Assembly (NCBI GenBank): GCA_964507305.1
Contig: CAZDPQ010000029.1
Location: 1-25,287, forward strand
DNA from: JAQVYV01 sp964507305
Lineage (GTDB): Bacteria; Bacillota; Clostridia; Saccharofermentanales; UBA5734
DNA length: 25,287 nucleotides
Reading direction: 5' to 3'
This document shows, piece by piece, positions 1 through 8,948 of the stretch. Both the position numbers and the translations under genes were made by a program. The stretch's first letter is position 1, and the number at the start of each line of letters is the position of its first letter. The notes beneath the pieces are model-generated. The model searched no databases. It saw only the letters and a program-made list of their open reading frames with translations, and was not told where the DNA came from.

Positions 1-803
1 ATGGGCGTCTTGAGATCGTGGGAAAAGCTCGTGATCAGAAATTTGCGGTTGTAATCGTATTTGAGCTGCAGATGCACCGATTCATCCAGCTTCAGCCTCA
101 TCTGCTCGAGCGCCCGGAGCACGTCGCGGATCTCCTCATCCCCTTCCTCGACGACCGGATATTGCAGGTTGCCGCGGCTGATCTCCCCGACCGCGCGCTG
201 CAGGCGTTCGAGCGGCTTCACGATGCTCCGGGACAGTTTTCCGGAATGGATCACATTGGTCGTGAGAAACGTGATCAGGAACGTCAAGGCCATGGCAAGG
301 ATGAAAATCCCGGCTGCATTCGTTTCTCTGTCGACGGGGATCAGGATGAACAAGCGGCCCTGCGATCCTTCGCTGATGTCGAATGCATAGGGGCTGACCA
401 TGTAGCCGACGCTGCCGATCCGCAGGCTTCCGTAGCCTGTCACGCCGGTCTTCAGCTCCAGGAGCCTGCCGGTGTCGATGTCGGTGAGCGGGAGATCGGA
501 ATAAGCGGTGGTCCGGTCCGTCAGCAGGATCACGGACGCGTCGGCATCTTCGAGGCGGGCGGAAAGGTACTGGGCGAATTCAGCCCTGGCAAGGTTTGAC
601 GGAGTCTCATTCCAGATGGTCTCGGCAGCAGCGTAAATATCATACCGTATGGCGGCGACTTTTCTAAAATTCGCGAATCCCGTGTCCAGGCCGCCGATCC
701 GGTTGCCGATCCCCACGAAGAGAAAGCCCGCCAGGATCGTGATGATCAGGGGAAGGATCACGATGGATGTGTTGCTGATGATCAGTCGCTTCCTCAGGCT
801 CAT
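1..803 (-). CDS. Sensor histidine kinase, N-terminal part (cut by window edge)
   Basis: This is the membrane sensor of a two-component system; it autophosphorylates on a histidine and passes phosphate to a response regulator, which is not in the window. 267 residues are visible. They hold a first membrane helix at about 9-31, an extracellular sensor region of about 130 residues, a second helix at about 163-183, a HAMP linker at about 184-240 (RSIVKPLERL is typical), and the start of the dimerisation domain with the H-box SFSHDLKTP at 259-267, H262 being the phosphorylated residue. The catalytic ATPase domain lies beyond base 1. The ATG at 803 follows a GGGAAAG-like site, 24 nt after the permease stop, so it is probably co-transcribed with the ABC genes. 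The extracytoplasmic domain is not one I recognise. The kinase call is firm; the stimulus is unknown, although the BcrA-like neighbours suggest a membrane-active compound. Confidence 0.9.
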   Translation of the reverse strand, partial: MSLRKRLIISNTSIVILPLIITILAGFLFVGIGNRIGGLDTGFANFRKVAAIRYDIYAAAETIWNETPSNLARAEFAQYLSARLEDADASVILLTDRTTAYSDLPLTDIDTGRLLELKTGVTGYGSLRIGSVGYMVSPYAFDISEGSQGRLFILIPVDRETNAAGIFILAMALTFLITFLTTNVIHSGKLSRSIVKPLERLQRAVGEISRGNLQYPVVEEGDEEIRDVLRALEQMRLKLDESVHLQLKYDYNRKFLITSFSHDLKTP

Positions 804-827
804 CGGTGCCCCGGCTTTCCCTGCGGA

Positions 828-1580
828 TCACAGGTCCCTTTTGTCAAAACGGTAATACCCCGCGGTCACGAACAGCAGGATGTAGCCTGCCATCAGCGCG
901 AACCGGCTGGCGATCCTGCCCATAGGCAGCGTGTCCGCGATCCAGAGCTTGTACCAGTCGATCGTCGAGGTGATGAACAGGCCCGAGAAGGTCGGAAATA
1001 CGACCGCCAGGATATTGAATGCGATGAACAGCAGGATGGAGATGAAAAACACGACTGCGCTGCTGCGGAACACATTGGCCAAAAACGCGATGACGGCGGC
1101 GAATGCCATGATCGGGAAGAGTGTGACGATATAGGAAAGGAAAATCCTCACAAGCCCGAGGAAGCTCATGGAATCCGCGTTGAAAATGACCCCCGCGGCT
1201 GTCGAAAGGATCATGACGATCAGGAGGTTGGCCAGTACAAAAAAAGCAGCGGCCGCCAGCTTGGAGATATAGATCTTGAACCGGGAGACCGGCCGGGTCA
1301 CCGCGATTTTCATCGTGTTGTGGGAAAACTCGCCGGTGAACGCGTCGATCACCGCAAGCGCCGTGAACAGCGGAAGGATCGTGGATGAGAACGCGGACAG
1401 AACGGTGACCGGAAAAACGGAGGAGGTGTTCCAGAGGATCCCGAATCCGCTCCGGACCGCGGTGGAGATCAGCTGGACGAACGCGATGATGAGGACCGAT
1501 AGGATCAGGATGATCACCGCTTTTTTCTTCCGGTACATCTTCTCGACTTCATTGAAGAAGGATGCCTTAAAGTTTTCCAT
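828..1580 (-). CDS. ABC-2 type transporter permease
   Basis: This is the membrane subunit of an ABC exporter that works with the ATPase encoded just upstream. The 250 residues show a basic N-terminus (MYRKKK) and six hydrophobic segments, at about 19-40, 53-81, 108-133, 143-168, 173-196 and 227-245. The cytoplasmic segment HNTMKIAVTRPVSRFKIYISK-like after helix 2 is typical of the ABC-2/BcrB-like permeases of lantibiotic and bacitracin immunity transporters. The gene overlaps the 3' end of the ATPase gene by 14 nt, which suggests translational coupling and a fixed subunit ratio. The substrate cannot be read from the sequence; permeases of this group export peptides or act in envelope-stress responses. 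Family assignment is good, specific role unknown. Confidence 0.85.
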   Translation of the reverse strand: MENFKASFFNEVEKMYRKKKAVIILILSVLIIAFVQLISTAVRSGFGILWNTSSVFPVTVLSAFSSTILPLFTALAVIDAFTGEFSHNTMKIAVTRPVSRFKIYISKLAAAAFFVLANLLIVMILSTAAGVIFNADSMSFLGLVRIFLSYIVTLFPIMAFAAVIAFLANVFRSSAVVFFISILLFIAFNILAVVFPTFSGLFITSTIDWYKLWIADTLPMGRIASRFALMAGYILLFVTAGYYRFDKRDL

Positions 1581-2298
1581 ATCGGTCCACCTCGCTCATG
1601 AAGTAGTTTTCGAGAGACGCGTAGCTGCTCACGATGTTCGCGGTCGTGTCCACATTGAGGAGACGTCCTTCGAAGATGATCCCGATCCTGTCGCAGGTCA
1701 GCTCCACGTCATGGATCAGGTGGCTTGAAATGAAAAAGGTCGTGCGCTCTTCCGCTGCAAGCCTCTTGATCAGGTTGCGCATCTCGACCATTCCCTCGAC
1801 ATCCATTCCGTTGAGCGGTTCGTCCAGCACCACGAGCCTGGGCCGGGACAGGATCGCGCAGGCGATGCCGAGCCGCTGCTTCATCCCGAGGGAGAAATTG
1901 CCGGCCTTCTCATCCTTGTACTTAAGGATCCCCGTGATCTCCAGCACCTCGCGGATCCGCGCGTCGCCGGCCTGATCGTAATACCGGGCCGCCAGCCTCA
2001 GGTTCTGGTACGCGGTCAGGTACGGATAGGAATCCGCCGTTTCGATGATGCAGCCGACATCCCGCATCGCTTCTTCGAACGATGCGGTGATGCTTTTGCC
2101 GAAGACCCGGACGTCGCCGCTGTCCGGCCGCATCATCCCGGCCATGATCTTCATCGCGGTCGTCTTGCCGGCCCCGTTGGGGCCCAGGAATCCGAAAATA
2201 TCCCCCTCGAATATCTCGAGGCTGATGTTCCGGATCCCTCGCTTGTTCGGATACAGTTTGGTCAGATCGATGATCTCGAGCGCTATGGGTCTGTCCAT
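1567..2298 (-). CDS. ABC transporter ATP-binding protein, BcrA-like
   Basis: This is the ATPase subunit that powers the downstream permease. Numbered from the ATG at 2298, it has Walker A GPNGAGKT at 39-46, the signature FSLGMKQR at about 135-142 and Walker B LVVLDEP at about 156-161. The segment CIIETADSYPYLTAYQNL, in place of a classical Q-loop region, matches the BcrA/LanF-type drug and lantibiotic immunity ATPases. An in-frame ATG two codons upstream (2304) is also possible. I prefer 2298 because the GGGAG ribosome binding site lies 7 nt before it but only 1 nt before 2304. The product is 243 residues. The gene sits downstream of an exported-protein gene, with a 15-bp inverted repeat between them, and overlaps the permease gene. 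The substrate is unknown. Confidence 0.9.
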   Translation of the reverse strand: MDRPIALEIIDLTKLYPNKRGIRNISLEIFEGDIFGFLGPNGAGKTTAMKIMAGMMRPDSGDVRVFGKSITASFEEAMRDVGCIIETADSYPYLTAYQNLRLAARYYDQAGDARIREVLEITGILKYKDEKAGNFSLGMKQRLGIACAILSRPRLVVLDEPLNGMDVEGMVEMRNLIKRLAAEERTTFFISSHLIHDVELTCDRIGIIFEGRLLNVDTTANIVSSYASLENYFMSEVDRYGKL

Positions 2299-2350
2299 GT
2301 TCATTCTCCCTGGTGCCGGTATTGCGCGGACTGTCGTGCCCCCGGATAAA

Positions 2351-2385
2351 GTTCATTCAGGAAGCGGGAAGCTTCCTGAATGAAC
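2351..2385. repeat. Perfect 15-bp inverted repeat, 5-nt loop
   Basis: The arms at 2351-2365 and 2371-2385 are exact reverse complements (GTTCATTCAGGAAGC / GCTTCCTGAATGAAC) around a GGGAA loop. It lies between the stop of the exported-protein gene (2442) and the start of the ABC ATPase (2298). Read on the minus strand, the stem is followed by CTTTATCC rather than a clear T-run. It is therefore either a weak terminator or attenuator that lowers expression of the ABC genes, an RNA-stabilising hairpin at the 3' end of the upstream message, or a binding site for a dimeric regulator. Confidence 0.75.
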
Positions 2386-2395
2386 AAGGGGCTCC

Positions 2396-2413
2396 GGCGG
2401 CTGCGAAGCCGCC
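2396..2413. repeat. GC-rich hairpin in the same intergenic gap
   Basis: The arms GGCGGCT (2396-2402) and AGCCGCC (2407-2413) enclose a 4-nt loop. In the direction of transcription this hairpin comes right after the exported-protein stop codon and just before the 15-bp inverted repeat, so the message would carry two tandem stems. No T-run follows. It may be part of a partial terminator or an mRNA 3'-end stabiliser. Confidence 0.5.
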
Positions 2414-2441
2414 ATGGCGGGACGGGACGGAGGATCTCCCG

Positions 2442-3728
2442 TCAATCGAACACTCTGTTGAATACTGCATTTTTCTGCATCGTTTCATTGTCCAGATACA
2501 TCTGGACCGTATAGGAATTGGTGTCGAAGTAGATGCTTCCCGAACGCTGTATGCCGGCCTTGTCGGTAAACTGCAGCATGACACTGTAAGGATCGGACGA
2601 AGGGACGTCGAATTCGAACGAACTGCAGTCATTCAGACGATCCTCGTATCCGGGCAGATAAGTCTCTTCGTAGCTTCCGCGCACTCTCCCGTCCGCGATT
2701 TCACGGATCACCAGGACCCTTTCGCCGATCTTCACGAAAGCTTCGGGGGTTTCGGTGATGATGTCATTCCGGTAAGTACCGGCAAACTTCGGGGACAGGG
2801 CGTCAGGATCGACATACACATCCTTGTTCATCACCACGTTCTCGCCTGTCAGGTCCGGCTTCGTCACCGCCGTGGTTCCGATGTCCTGCATCCGCACGAG
2901 CACTTCTGCCGAAAGGTCATGGACGGCGCCGTCCTTGTCCACACCGGTGATGACGCCGCCGGCGGAGATCTCCGTCATAAGTCCGTCCGCATCGACGGAA
3001 GCCTTCCCGCTGATGCTCTTGATGGCGATATCCCCGCTGAGTGCCGGAAGCATACTGTCCGCTGCGGAACGGGGGTCCTGTATGGTCCCGATCTCGACAG
3101 GCTGAGCGGCATAAGAATACTGTGAGAATACCTGCTTGCCCGCAAAGGAAACGATCGCATTGATCAGCGCGGGGATCTGCGCATCGGTCAGGGATCCCGA
3201 GAATTCGCGGCTGCCGTCCGGATTGACCTTCAGCACCACATAATTCTGCAGGTTGCCCACCAGCGCGTCGAAAATCTTCTCCAGATCCGCCGCCTGTTCC
3301 GATTCGAAGGGGTTGTCGCCCATGCTGTCATAACCGGGCGCATACCCGGAGTATTCGGAAACATAATATGTGTCGGAGGAAGCGTCATAGCTGATCGTGC
3401 CGCTGCCGTCGCTGTAGCTGTAGGTCTTCACGGCATCCTGCCCGGCAACCTGCGTCAGGCCGGACGTCTCCGTGCAGCCGCCGGTCCGGTCGTACTTCGC
3501 CGTTTCCGTCATGGTGAAAAGCACGGCGCCGTTGTCCCGGATCTCGACCGTCGTCCGTACGGTGTTGCTGGTGATCGTCCCGGTCATGGCCTGCGCCGTG
3601 TGCTTGACCGTGTCCTTGAGCTGCTCGTACGCGGTCTTGTTCAGCGAATCCGCGAAGGCGGTCGACACGATCAGGAGGATGCCGGCAAGGATCCCGGCGG
3701 ACATCAGGATTTTTTTCTTCTTATTCAT
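2442..3728 (-). CDS. Exported protein of unknown function
   Basis: I do not recognise this 428-residue protein. It begins with a clear Sec signal peptide: MNKKKK, a hydrophobic stretch at about 8-24, and a probable cleavage after STAFA at about 26. There is no lipobox cysteine and no obvious C-terminal membrane anchor or sortase signal. The mature part is acidic and rich in Ser, Thr and Tyr, with alternating beta-type patterns and almost no cysteine, so it is probably a beta-rich extracytoplasmic protein. I chose the ATG at 3728 because AAAGGAGAG lies about 8 nt before it; the reading frame also extends 12 codons upstream to 3764, with no better site there. It heads a likely operon with the BcrA-like ABC transporter and a histidine kinase, so it may help sense or bind the same ligand. 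That role is inference only. Confidence 0.75.
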   Translation of the reverse strand: MNKKKKILMSAGILAGILLIVSTAFADSLNKTAYEQLKDTVKHTAQAMTGTITSNTVRTTVEIRDNGAVLFTMTETAKYDRTGGCTETSGLTQVAGQDAVKTYSYSDGSGTISYDASSDTYYVSEYSGYAPGYDSMGDNPFESEQAADLEKIFDALVGNLQNYVVLKVNPDGSREFSGSLTDAQIPALINAIVSFAGKQVFSQYSYAAQPVEIGTIQDPRSAADSMLPALSGDIAIKSISGKASVDADGLMTEISAGGVITGVDKDGAVHDLSAEVLVRMQDIGTTAVTKPDLTGENVVMNKDVYVDPDALSPKFAGTYRNDIITETPEAFVKIGERVLVIREIADGRVRGSYEETYLPGYEDRLNDCSSFEFDVPSSDPYSVMLQFTDKAGIQRSGSIYFDTNSYTVQMYLDNETMQKNAVFNRVFD

Positions 3729-3886
3729 CCGAATCTCTCCTTTATCATCCGATATGATATCCATGGTACTGAATGCTGCACGTCCCGGCTCCGATATGCG
3801 GCACGCCGGCCCGCATCTTCATTATGCGCCGCGGAGATAACATTCCCATAAAGGATCCATTAATAAAAGATAAACTTTCGCTGCGG

Positions 3887-6541
<2,655 letters not shown>

Positions 6542-6583
6542 GGTCCATTCCTTTCCGTCATGTAAAAATCACCGCATCCGGTG

Positions 6584-6853
6584 TCAGATTTTATATAGGA
6601 TCAGAATCATCAGCGCACCGGGAAGCGCGATGAGGACGCCCTTGATCTTGAGGCTCAGGATCGCGGACTCCCTGCGGATCTTCCGGAGCTGTTCCTCATC
6701 CATCCCTTCTTCAGCCTGGTCCGGCGCGGGGCGCGCCTTGGCATCAAGCCTGTACTTGTCCACGATCTTCGGCGCCGCGTACACCAGCACGAATCCGGCG
6801 GCCATGATGACGATCCCCAGGATTTTCAGCACGATCTCCAATGTCCGGTCCAT
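6584..6853 (-). CDS. Small two-helix membrane protein, function unknown
   Basis: This 89-residue protein has two predicted membrane helices, at about 6-28 and 67-87, joined by a charged loop that contains DEEQLRKIRRES. It ends in LYKI. The ATG at 6853 follows a strong GGGAGGGAGGG site at about 6 nt spacing. The gene starts about 57 nt after the T-box terminator and ends 42 nt before valS, so it shares the valine-responsive leader with valS. I cannot assign a family. The conserved-looking start site and the placement within a regulated transcript argue that it is a real gene. Confidence 0.8.
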   Translation of the reverse strand: MDRTLEIVLKILGIVIMAAGFVLVYAAPKIVDKYRLDAKARPAPDQAEEGMDEEQLRKIRRESAILSLKIKGVLIALPGALMILILYKI

Positions 6854-6909
6854 TCAAGACCCTCCCTCCCCGGTGATCGTCCGCTCCCGCGCGGGGCAGC
6901 GATCCCGGC

Positions 6910-6953
6910 AAAAAAATACAGGCTTCCGTCCGAAACAACCGGACGAAAGCCTG
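6910..6953 (-). terminator. T-box regulated intrinsic terminator
   Basis: Read on the minus strand, CAGGCTTTCGTCCG (6953-6940) pairs with CGGACGGAAGCCTG (6932-6919), with one G-T wobble, across a 7-nt loop, and a T-rich run follows at 6918-6910. The T-box antiterminator just upstream competes with this stem, so read-through into the small membrane protein and valS depends on uncharged tRNA-Val. Confidence 0.92.
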
Positions 6954-7174
6954 CCGACTTCCGTGGTACCACCAGTCTTCCGATCCGGGCCGCGGACTGC
7001 AGCCGCGCCACCGGAAAGGCCCTCTCGGGCGCCATAACGCGGCGCCTCGTCGCGTCGCACTCCCGGGCGACATTCCTCCTTGTGTCCTGAGGGGACTTCC
7101 AGCCTGCGATCCCCTGTCTCTGTAGGACGGAGCAAGAAGTACTCCTCCCGTTCATCATGCGATGGATCTATTTA
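6910..7174 (-). promoter_or_regulatory. T-box riboswitch leader, valine-specific
   Basis: This leader RNA senses uncharged tRNA-Val by pairing to its anticodon and its free 3' end. Stem I can be built by eye: CGGG 7150-7147 with CCCG 7067-7064, CTCC 7132-7129 with GGAG 7079-7076, GTCCT 7128-7124 with AGGAC 7088-7084, and GGGGA 7114-7110 with TCCCC 7095-7091. The 5' side carries AGTA at 7143-7140 and the distal AGAGA at about 7121-7117. The specifier loop contains GAAT-GTC, and GTC at 7071-7069 is a valine codon. The conserved T-box GGTGGTACCACGG is at 6973-6961. Its TGGT would pair with the ACCA end of a tRNA whose discriminator base is A, as in tRNA-Val. A terminator follows at 6953-6910. 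Confidence 0.93.
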
Positions 7175-7180
7175 GCCCTT

Positions 7181-7209
7181 ATCATACCTTTCTTCCGCCG
7201 AATCGTCAA
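7181..7209 (-). promoter_or_regulatory. Promoter for the T-box/valS transcript
   Basis: On the minus strand TTGACG (7209-7204) and TATGAT (7186-7181) are separated by exactly 17 nt. Transcription would start near 7174, just upstream of stem I of the T-box leader. Confidence 0.8.
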
Positions 7210-7254
7210 GCGGGCCGGCTGCCATAAAGAAAAGAAAATGGAAAGAAAATAGTG

Positions 7255-7260
7255 TATAAT
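7255..7260 (+). promoter_or_regulatory. Likely -10 box for the HPr-like gene
   Basis: A perfect TATAAT lies 38 nt before the start codon of the plus-strand gene, after an A-rich stretch (7225-7250). No convincing -35 hexamer is visible at the right spacing. It sits back to back with the valS leader promoter, with about 45 nt between the two core elements. Confidence 0.6.
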
Positions 7261-7297
7261 GATTGCAGAAATCCCGATTTGAAAGGATGCGCTGCCT

Positions 7298-7528
7298 ATG
7301 GTCACATTCACAGTCCAGCTTCGATCCATCGGAGATGTCAAAGAATTCGTCCGGATCGTCAATTCCTACGATTGCGATGTCGACCTGGTGTCGGGGCGCT
7401 ATATCGTCGATGCCAAATCGATCATGGGGATTTTCAGTCTTGACCTCACCGGGCCGATCCTGGTCGAAGTCCACGACGAGGCGGGACTGAAGCTGCGGGA
7501 CGAGTTGTCTCCTTTTCTGTGTTCATGA
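7298..7528 (+). CDS. HPr-like protein lacking the phosphorylatable histidine
   Basis: This 76-residue protein resembles the phosphocarrier HPr of the sugar phosphotransferase system, mainly in the second half: the segment DAKSIMGIFSLDL matches the HPr region around the regulatory serine (Ser46, KSIMG-L). The HPr active-site segment GLHARPA is missing. The corresponding part here reads SIGDVKEFVRIV and has no histidine, and the protein contains no histidine before residue 59. It therefore cannot carry phosphate as HPr does, and a regulatory or binding role is more likely. The ATG at 7298 has an AAAGGA site about 10 nt upstream. It is the only plus-strand gene in the window, convergent with secG and divergent from the valS leader. 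The family likeness is good; the function is unknown. Confidence 0.82.
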   Translation: MVTFTVQLRSIGDVKEFVRIVNSYDCDVDLVSGRYIVDAKSIMGIFSLDLTGPILVEVHDEAGLKLRDELSPFLCS

Positions 7529-7547
7529 AAAAGCCGTTCCCGCAATG

Positions 7548-7572
7548 AAAAAGCCCGGATGACCGGGCTTTC
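7548..7572. terminator. Bidirectional terminator between the HPr-like gene and secG
   Basis: AAAGCCCGG (7550-7558) pairs with CCGGGCTTT (7563-7571) across a 4-nt ATGA loop. On the minus strand the stem is followed by a run of five T, a good terminator for secG. On the plus strand it is followed by TTTCTGCG, weaker, for the HPr-like gene. It lies between the two convergent stop codons. Confidence 0.85.
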
Positions 7573-7614
7573 TGCGTATCTTGGGGGAATGTCCGCATAC
7601 GGGCGGAATGGGAC

Positions 7615-7863
7615 TTACGTCCCCCTGCCGGTCAGAAGATAAAGGGTGATCGTCATGATGATGAAGAAAATCGCAAGGAATGACGTGACTTTCTTCAGGG
7701 TGGCTTCTATGCTCCTGCCCTTGGTCTTGCCGAAGAATGTCTCCGCGCCTCCGGCGATCGCTCCGAGTCCGCGGGCCTGCCCCTGCTGAAAAAGGATGAG
7801 GGCGGCAAGGCCGATGGCCACCAGGATATCGATGATGACCAGAAATATGATGAATCCTCCCAT
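7615..7863 (-). CDS. secG: Preprotein translocase subunit SecG
   Basis: SecG is the small accessory subunit of the SecYEG protein-export channel in the membrane. The 82 residues form two membrane helices, at about 3-24 and 58-78, with the conserved loop between them (LFQQGQARGLGAIAGGAETFFGKTKGR), which carries the family pattern of Q-G-glycine-rich followed by F-G. The length is typical. The ATG at 7863 has GGAGGTG at good spacing. It has its own extended -10 promoter at 7954-7927 and a terminator at 7571-7550, so it appears to be a single-gene transcript. Confidence 0.95.
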   Translation of the reverse strand: MGGFIIFLVIIDILVAIGLAALILFQQGQARGLGAIAGGAETFFGKTKGRSIEATLKKVTSFLAIFFIIMTITLYLLTGRGT

Positions 7864-7926
7864 GATGCACCTCCGAAGGGATCCTGCACGTCAGCGGCAT
7901 CCGTGACGTCAGTCAAAAGCAAGTCG

Positions 7927-7954
7927 ATTATATCACAGTCTCCGCATATTGCAA
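7927..7954 (-). promoter_or_regulatory. secG promoter with extended -10
   Basis: On the minus strand TTGCAA (7954-7949) and TATAAT (7932-7927) are 16 nt apart, and the -10 is preceded by TGA, giving an extended TGnTATAAT. The start codon of secG is 64 nt downstream of the -10. Confidence 0.7.
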
Positions 7955-7997
7955 GTAAAATTCACAGCGTCTGTAAAATTCCCGGTGTCAAATTTAC
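7955..7997. promoter_or_regulatory. Candidate operator: GTAAAATTC direct repeats upstream of the secG -35
   Basis: GTAAAATTC occurs at 7955-7963 and again at 7973-7981, a period of 18 nt, and a related inverted copy AAATTTAC is at 7990-7997. The first copy abuts the secG -35 hexamer. Spacing near two helical turns fits a protein that binds along one face of DNA. The repeats could also be chance in a short AT-rich gap. Confidence 0.35.
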
Positions 7998-8031
7998 GGC
8001 GCCATCTGCGCATCGTCAGGATATGGGCGCA

Positions 8032-8937
8032 TCAGAAAAGCGATTCGACGAAACTGCCGGCTTCGAAATCCACCAGGTCTTCGGACTTTTCGCCGAGTCC
8101 CGCCAGCAGGATCGGGATCCCCGTTTCGCGGACCACGGAAACGGCGATCCCGCCCTTGGCGTTGCTGTCAAGCTTGGTAAGGACGATCCCGTCTAGCCGG
8201 GTCACCTCGTTGAAGACTCTGGCCTGGATGACCGCGTTCTGTCCGGTCGTCGCGTCGATGACCAGCAGCACCCTGAGCAATGCATCGGGGGCCTCGCGCC
8301 GGGCGATCCGCTCGATTTTACCGAATTCGTCCATCAGGTTCTGTTTGTTGTGCAGCCGTCCGGCGGTGTCGATGATAAGCACGTCGGCATGCCGGCCCAG
8401 CGCAGCGTGCACGGCATCGAAAACGACGGCGCCGGGATCGCTGCCGGCTTCGTGGGAGATGACATCCGTGCCGTGGAGTTCGCCCCAGTGCCTCAGCTGC
8501 TCGATCGCTGCGGCCCGGAAGGTGTCGGCGGCCGCCAGGAGGACCTTCAGGCCCTGCGACCGGTAGCGCAGGCAGAGCTTTCCGGCCGTGGTCGTCTTGC
8601 CGGTGCCGTTGACTCCCGCGAGGATCAGGATATTGAGCCTGCCGGGCTCGATCCGAAGGCGCCTGTCGGGTCCGAGGATCTTTTTCATCTCCTCTTTGAG
8701 GACTCCGGTCACGAAATCCCTGCCGCTTTCACCGGTCCGCCGGATCTCGTCCTTCACCCGGTCCACGAGTTCCATCGCACTGGATGCCCCGATGTCGGAC
8801 TGCACGAGGGCGGTCTCGAGGTCGTCGAGCAGCCCGTCGTCGAACCGGCCCGCAGCCGCGGACAGTCTGGTGAAACCGCCGGCAAGGAGCTTCCGCGTTT
8901 TTTCGAGGCCTCCGCGAAAATGGTCCAGCAAACTCAT
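8032..8937 (-). CDS. ftsY: Signal recognition particle receptor FtsY
   Basis: FtsY is the membrane-associated GTPase that receives the signal recognition particle with its nascent chain and hands it to the Sec channel or YidC. The 301 residues show an N-terminal helical N domain (about 1-90) and the NG GTPase domain with the P-loop GVNGTGKTT at 108-116, DTFRAAA at about 138-144, DTAGR at 190-194 and TKLD at 254-257 followed by NAKGG. There is no long acidic A domain, which is usual for Gram-positive FtsY. It begins 11 nt after the smc stop, so it is in an operon with smc and rnc. The ATG at 8937 has ACGGAG about 8 nt upstream. Confidence 0.97.
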   Translation of the reverse strand: MSLLDHFRGGLEKTRKLLAGGFTRLSAAAGRFDDGLLDDLETALVQSDIGASSAMELVDRVKDEIRRTGESGRDFVTGVLKEEMKKILGPDRRLRIEPGRLNILILAGVNGTGKTTTAGKLCLRYRSQGLKVLLAAADTFRAAAIEQLRHWGELHGTDVISHEAGSDPGAVVFDAVHAALGRHADVLIIDTAGRLHNKQNLMDEFGKIERIARREAPDALLRVLLVIDATTGQNAVIQARVFNEVTRLDGIVLTKLDSNAKGGIAVSVVRETGIPILLAGLGEKSEDLVDFEAGSFVESLF

Positions 8938-8948
8938 ATCGTTCTCCG

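Noticed and set aside
2313..3125. A 270-codon plus-strand frame over the intergenic inverted repeat and the exported-protein gene
   Set aside because: The minus-strand gene there has a signal peptide and a strong ribosome binding site. The plus-strand frame begins in the ABC upstream region without a ribosome binding site.
3729..3886. A promoter or terminator between valS and the exported-protein gene
   Set aside because: Several AT-rich hexamers exist (CATAAT, TTATCT, TATCAT), but none pairs with a credible -35, and I could not find a stem followed by a T-run. The 158-nt gap probably holds a promoter, but I cannot place it.
7986..7991. A perfect TTGACA on the minus strand upstream of secG
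   Set aside because: No -10-like hexamer lies 16-18 nt downstream. The TTGCAA/TGATATAAT pair closer to secG is a better promoter.
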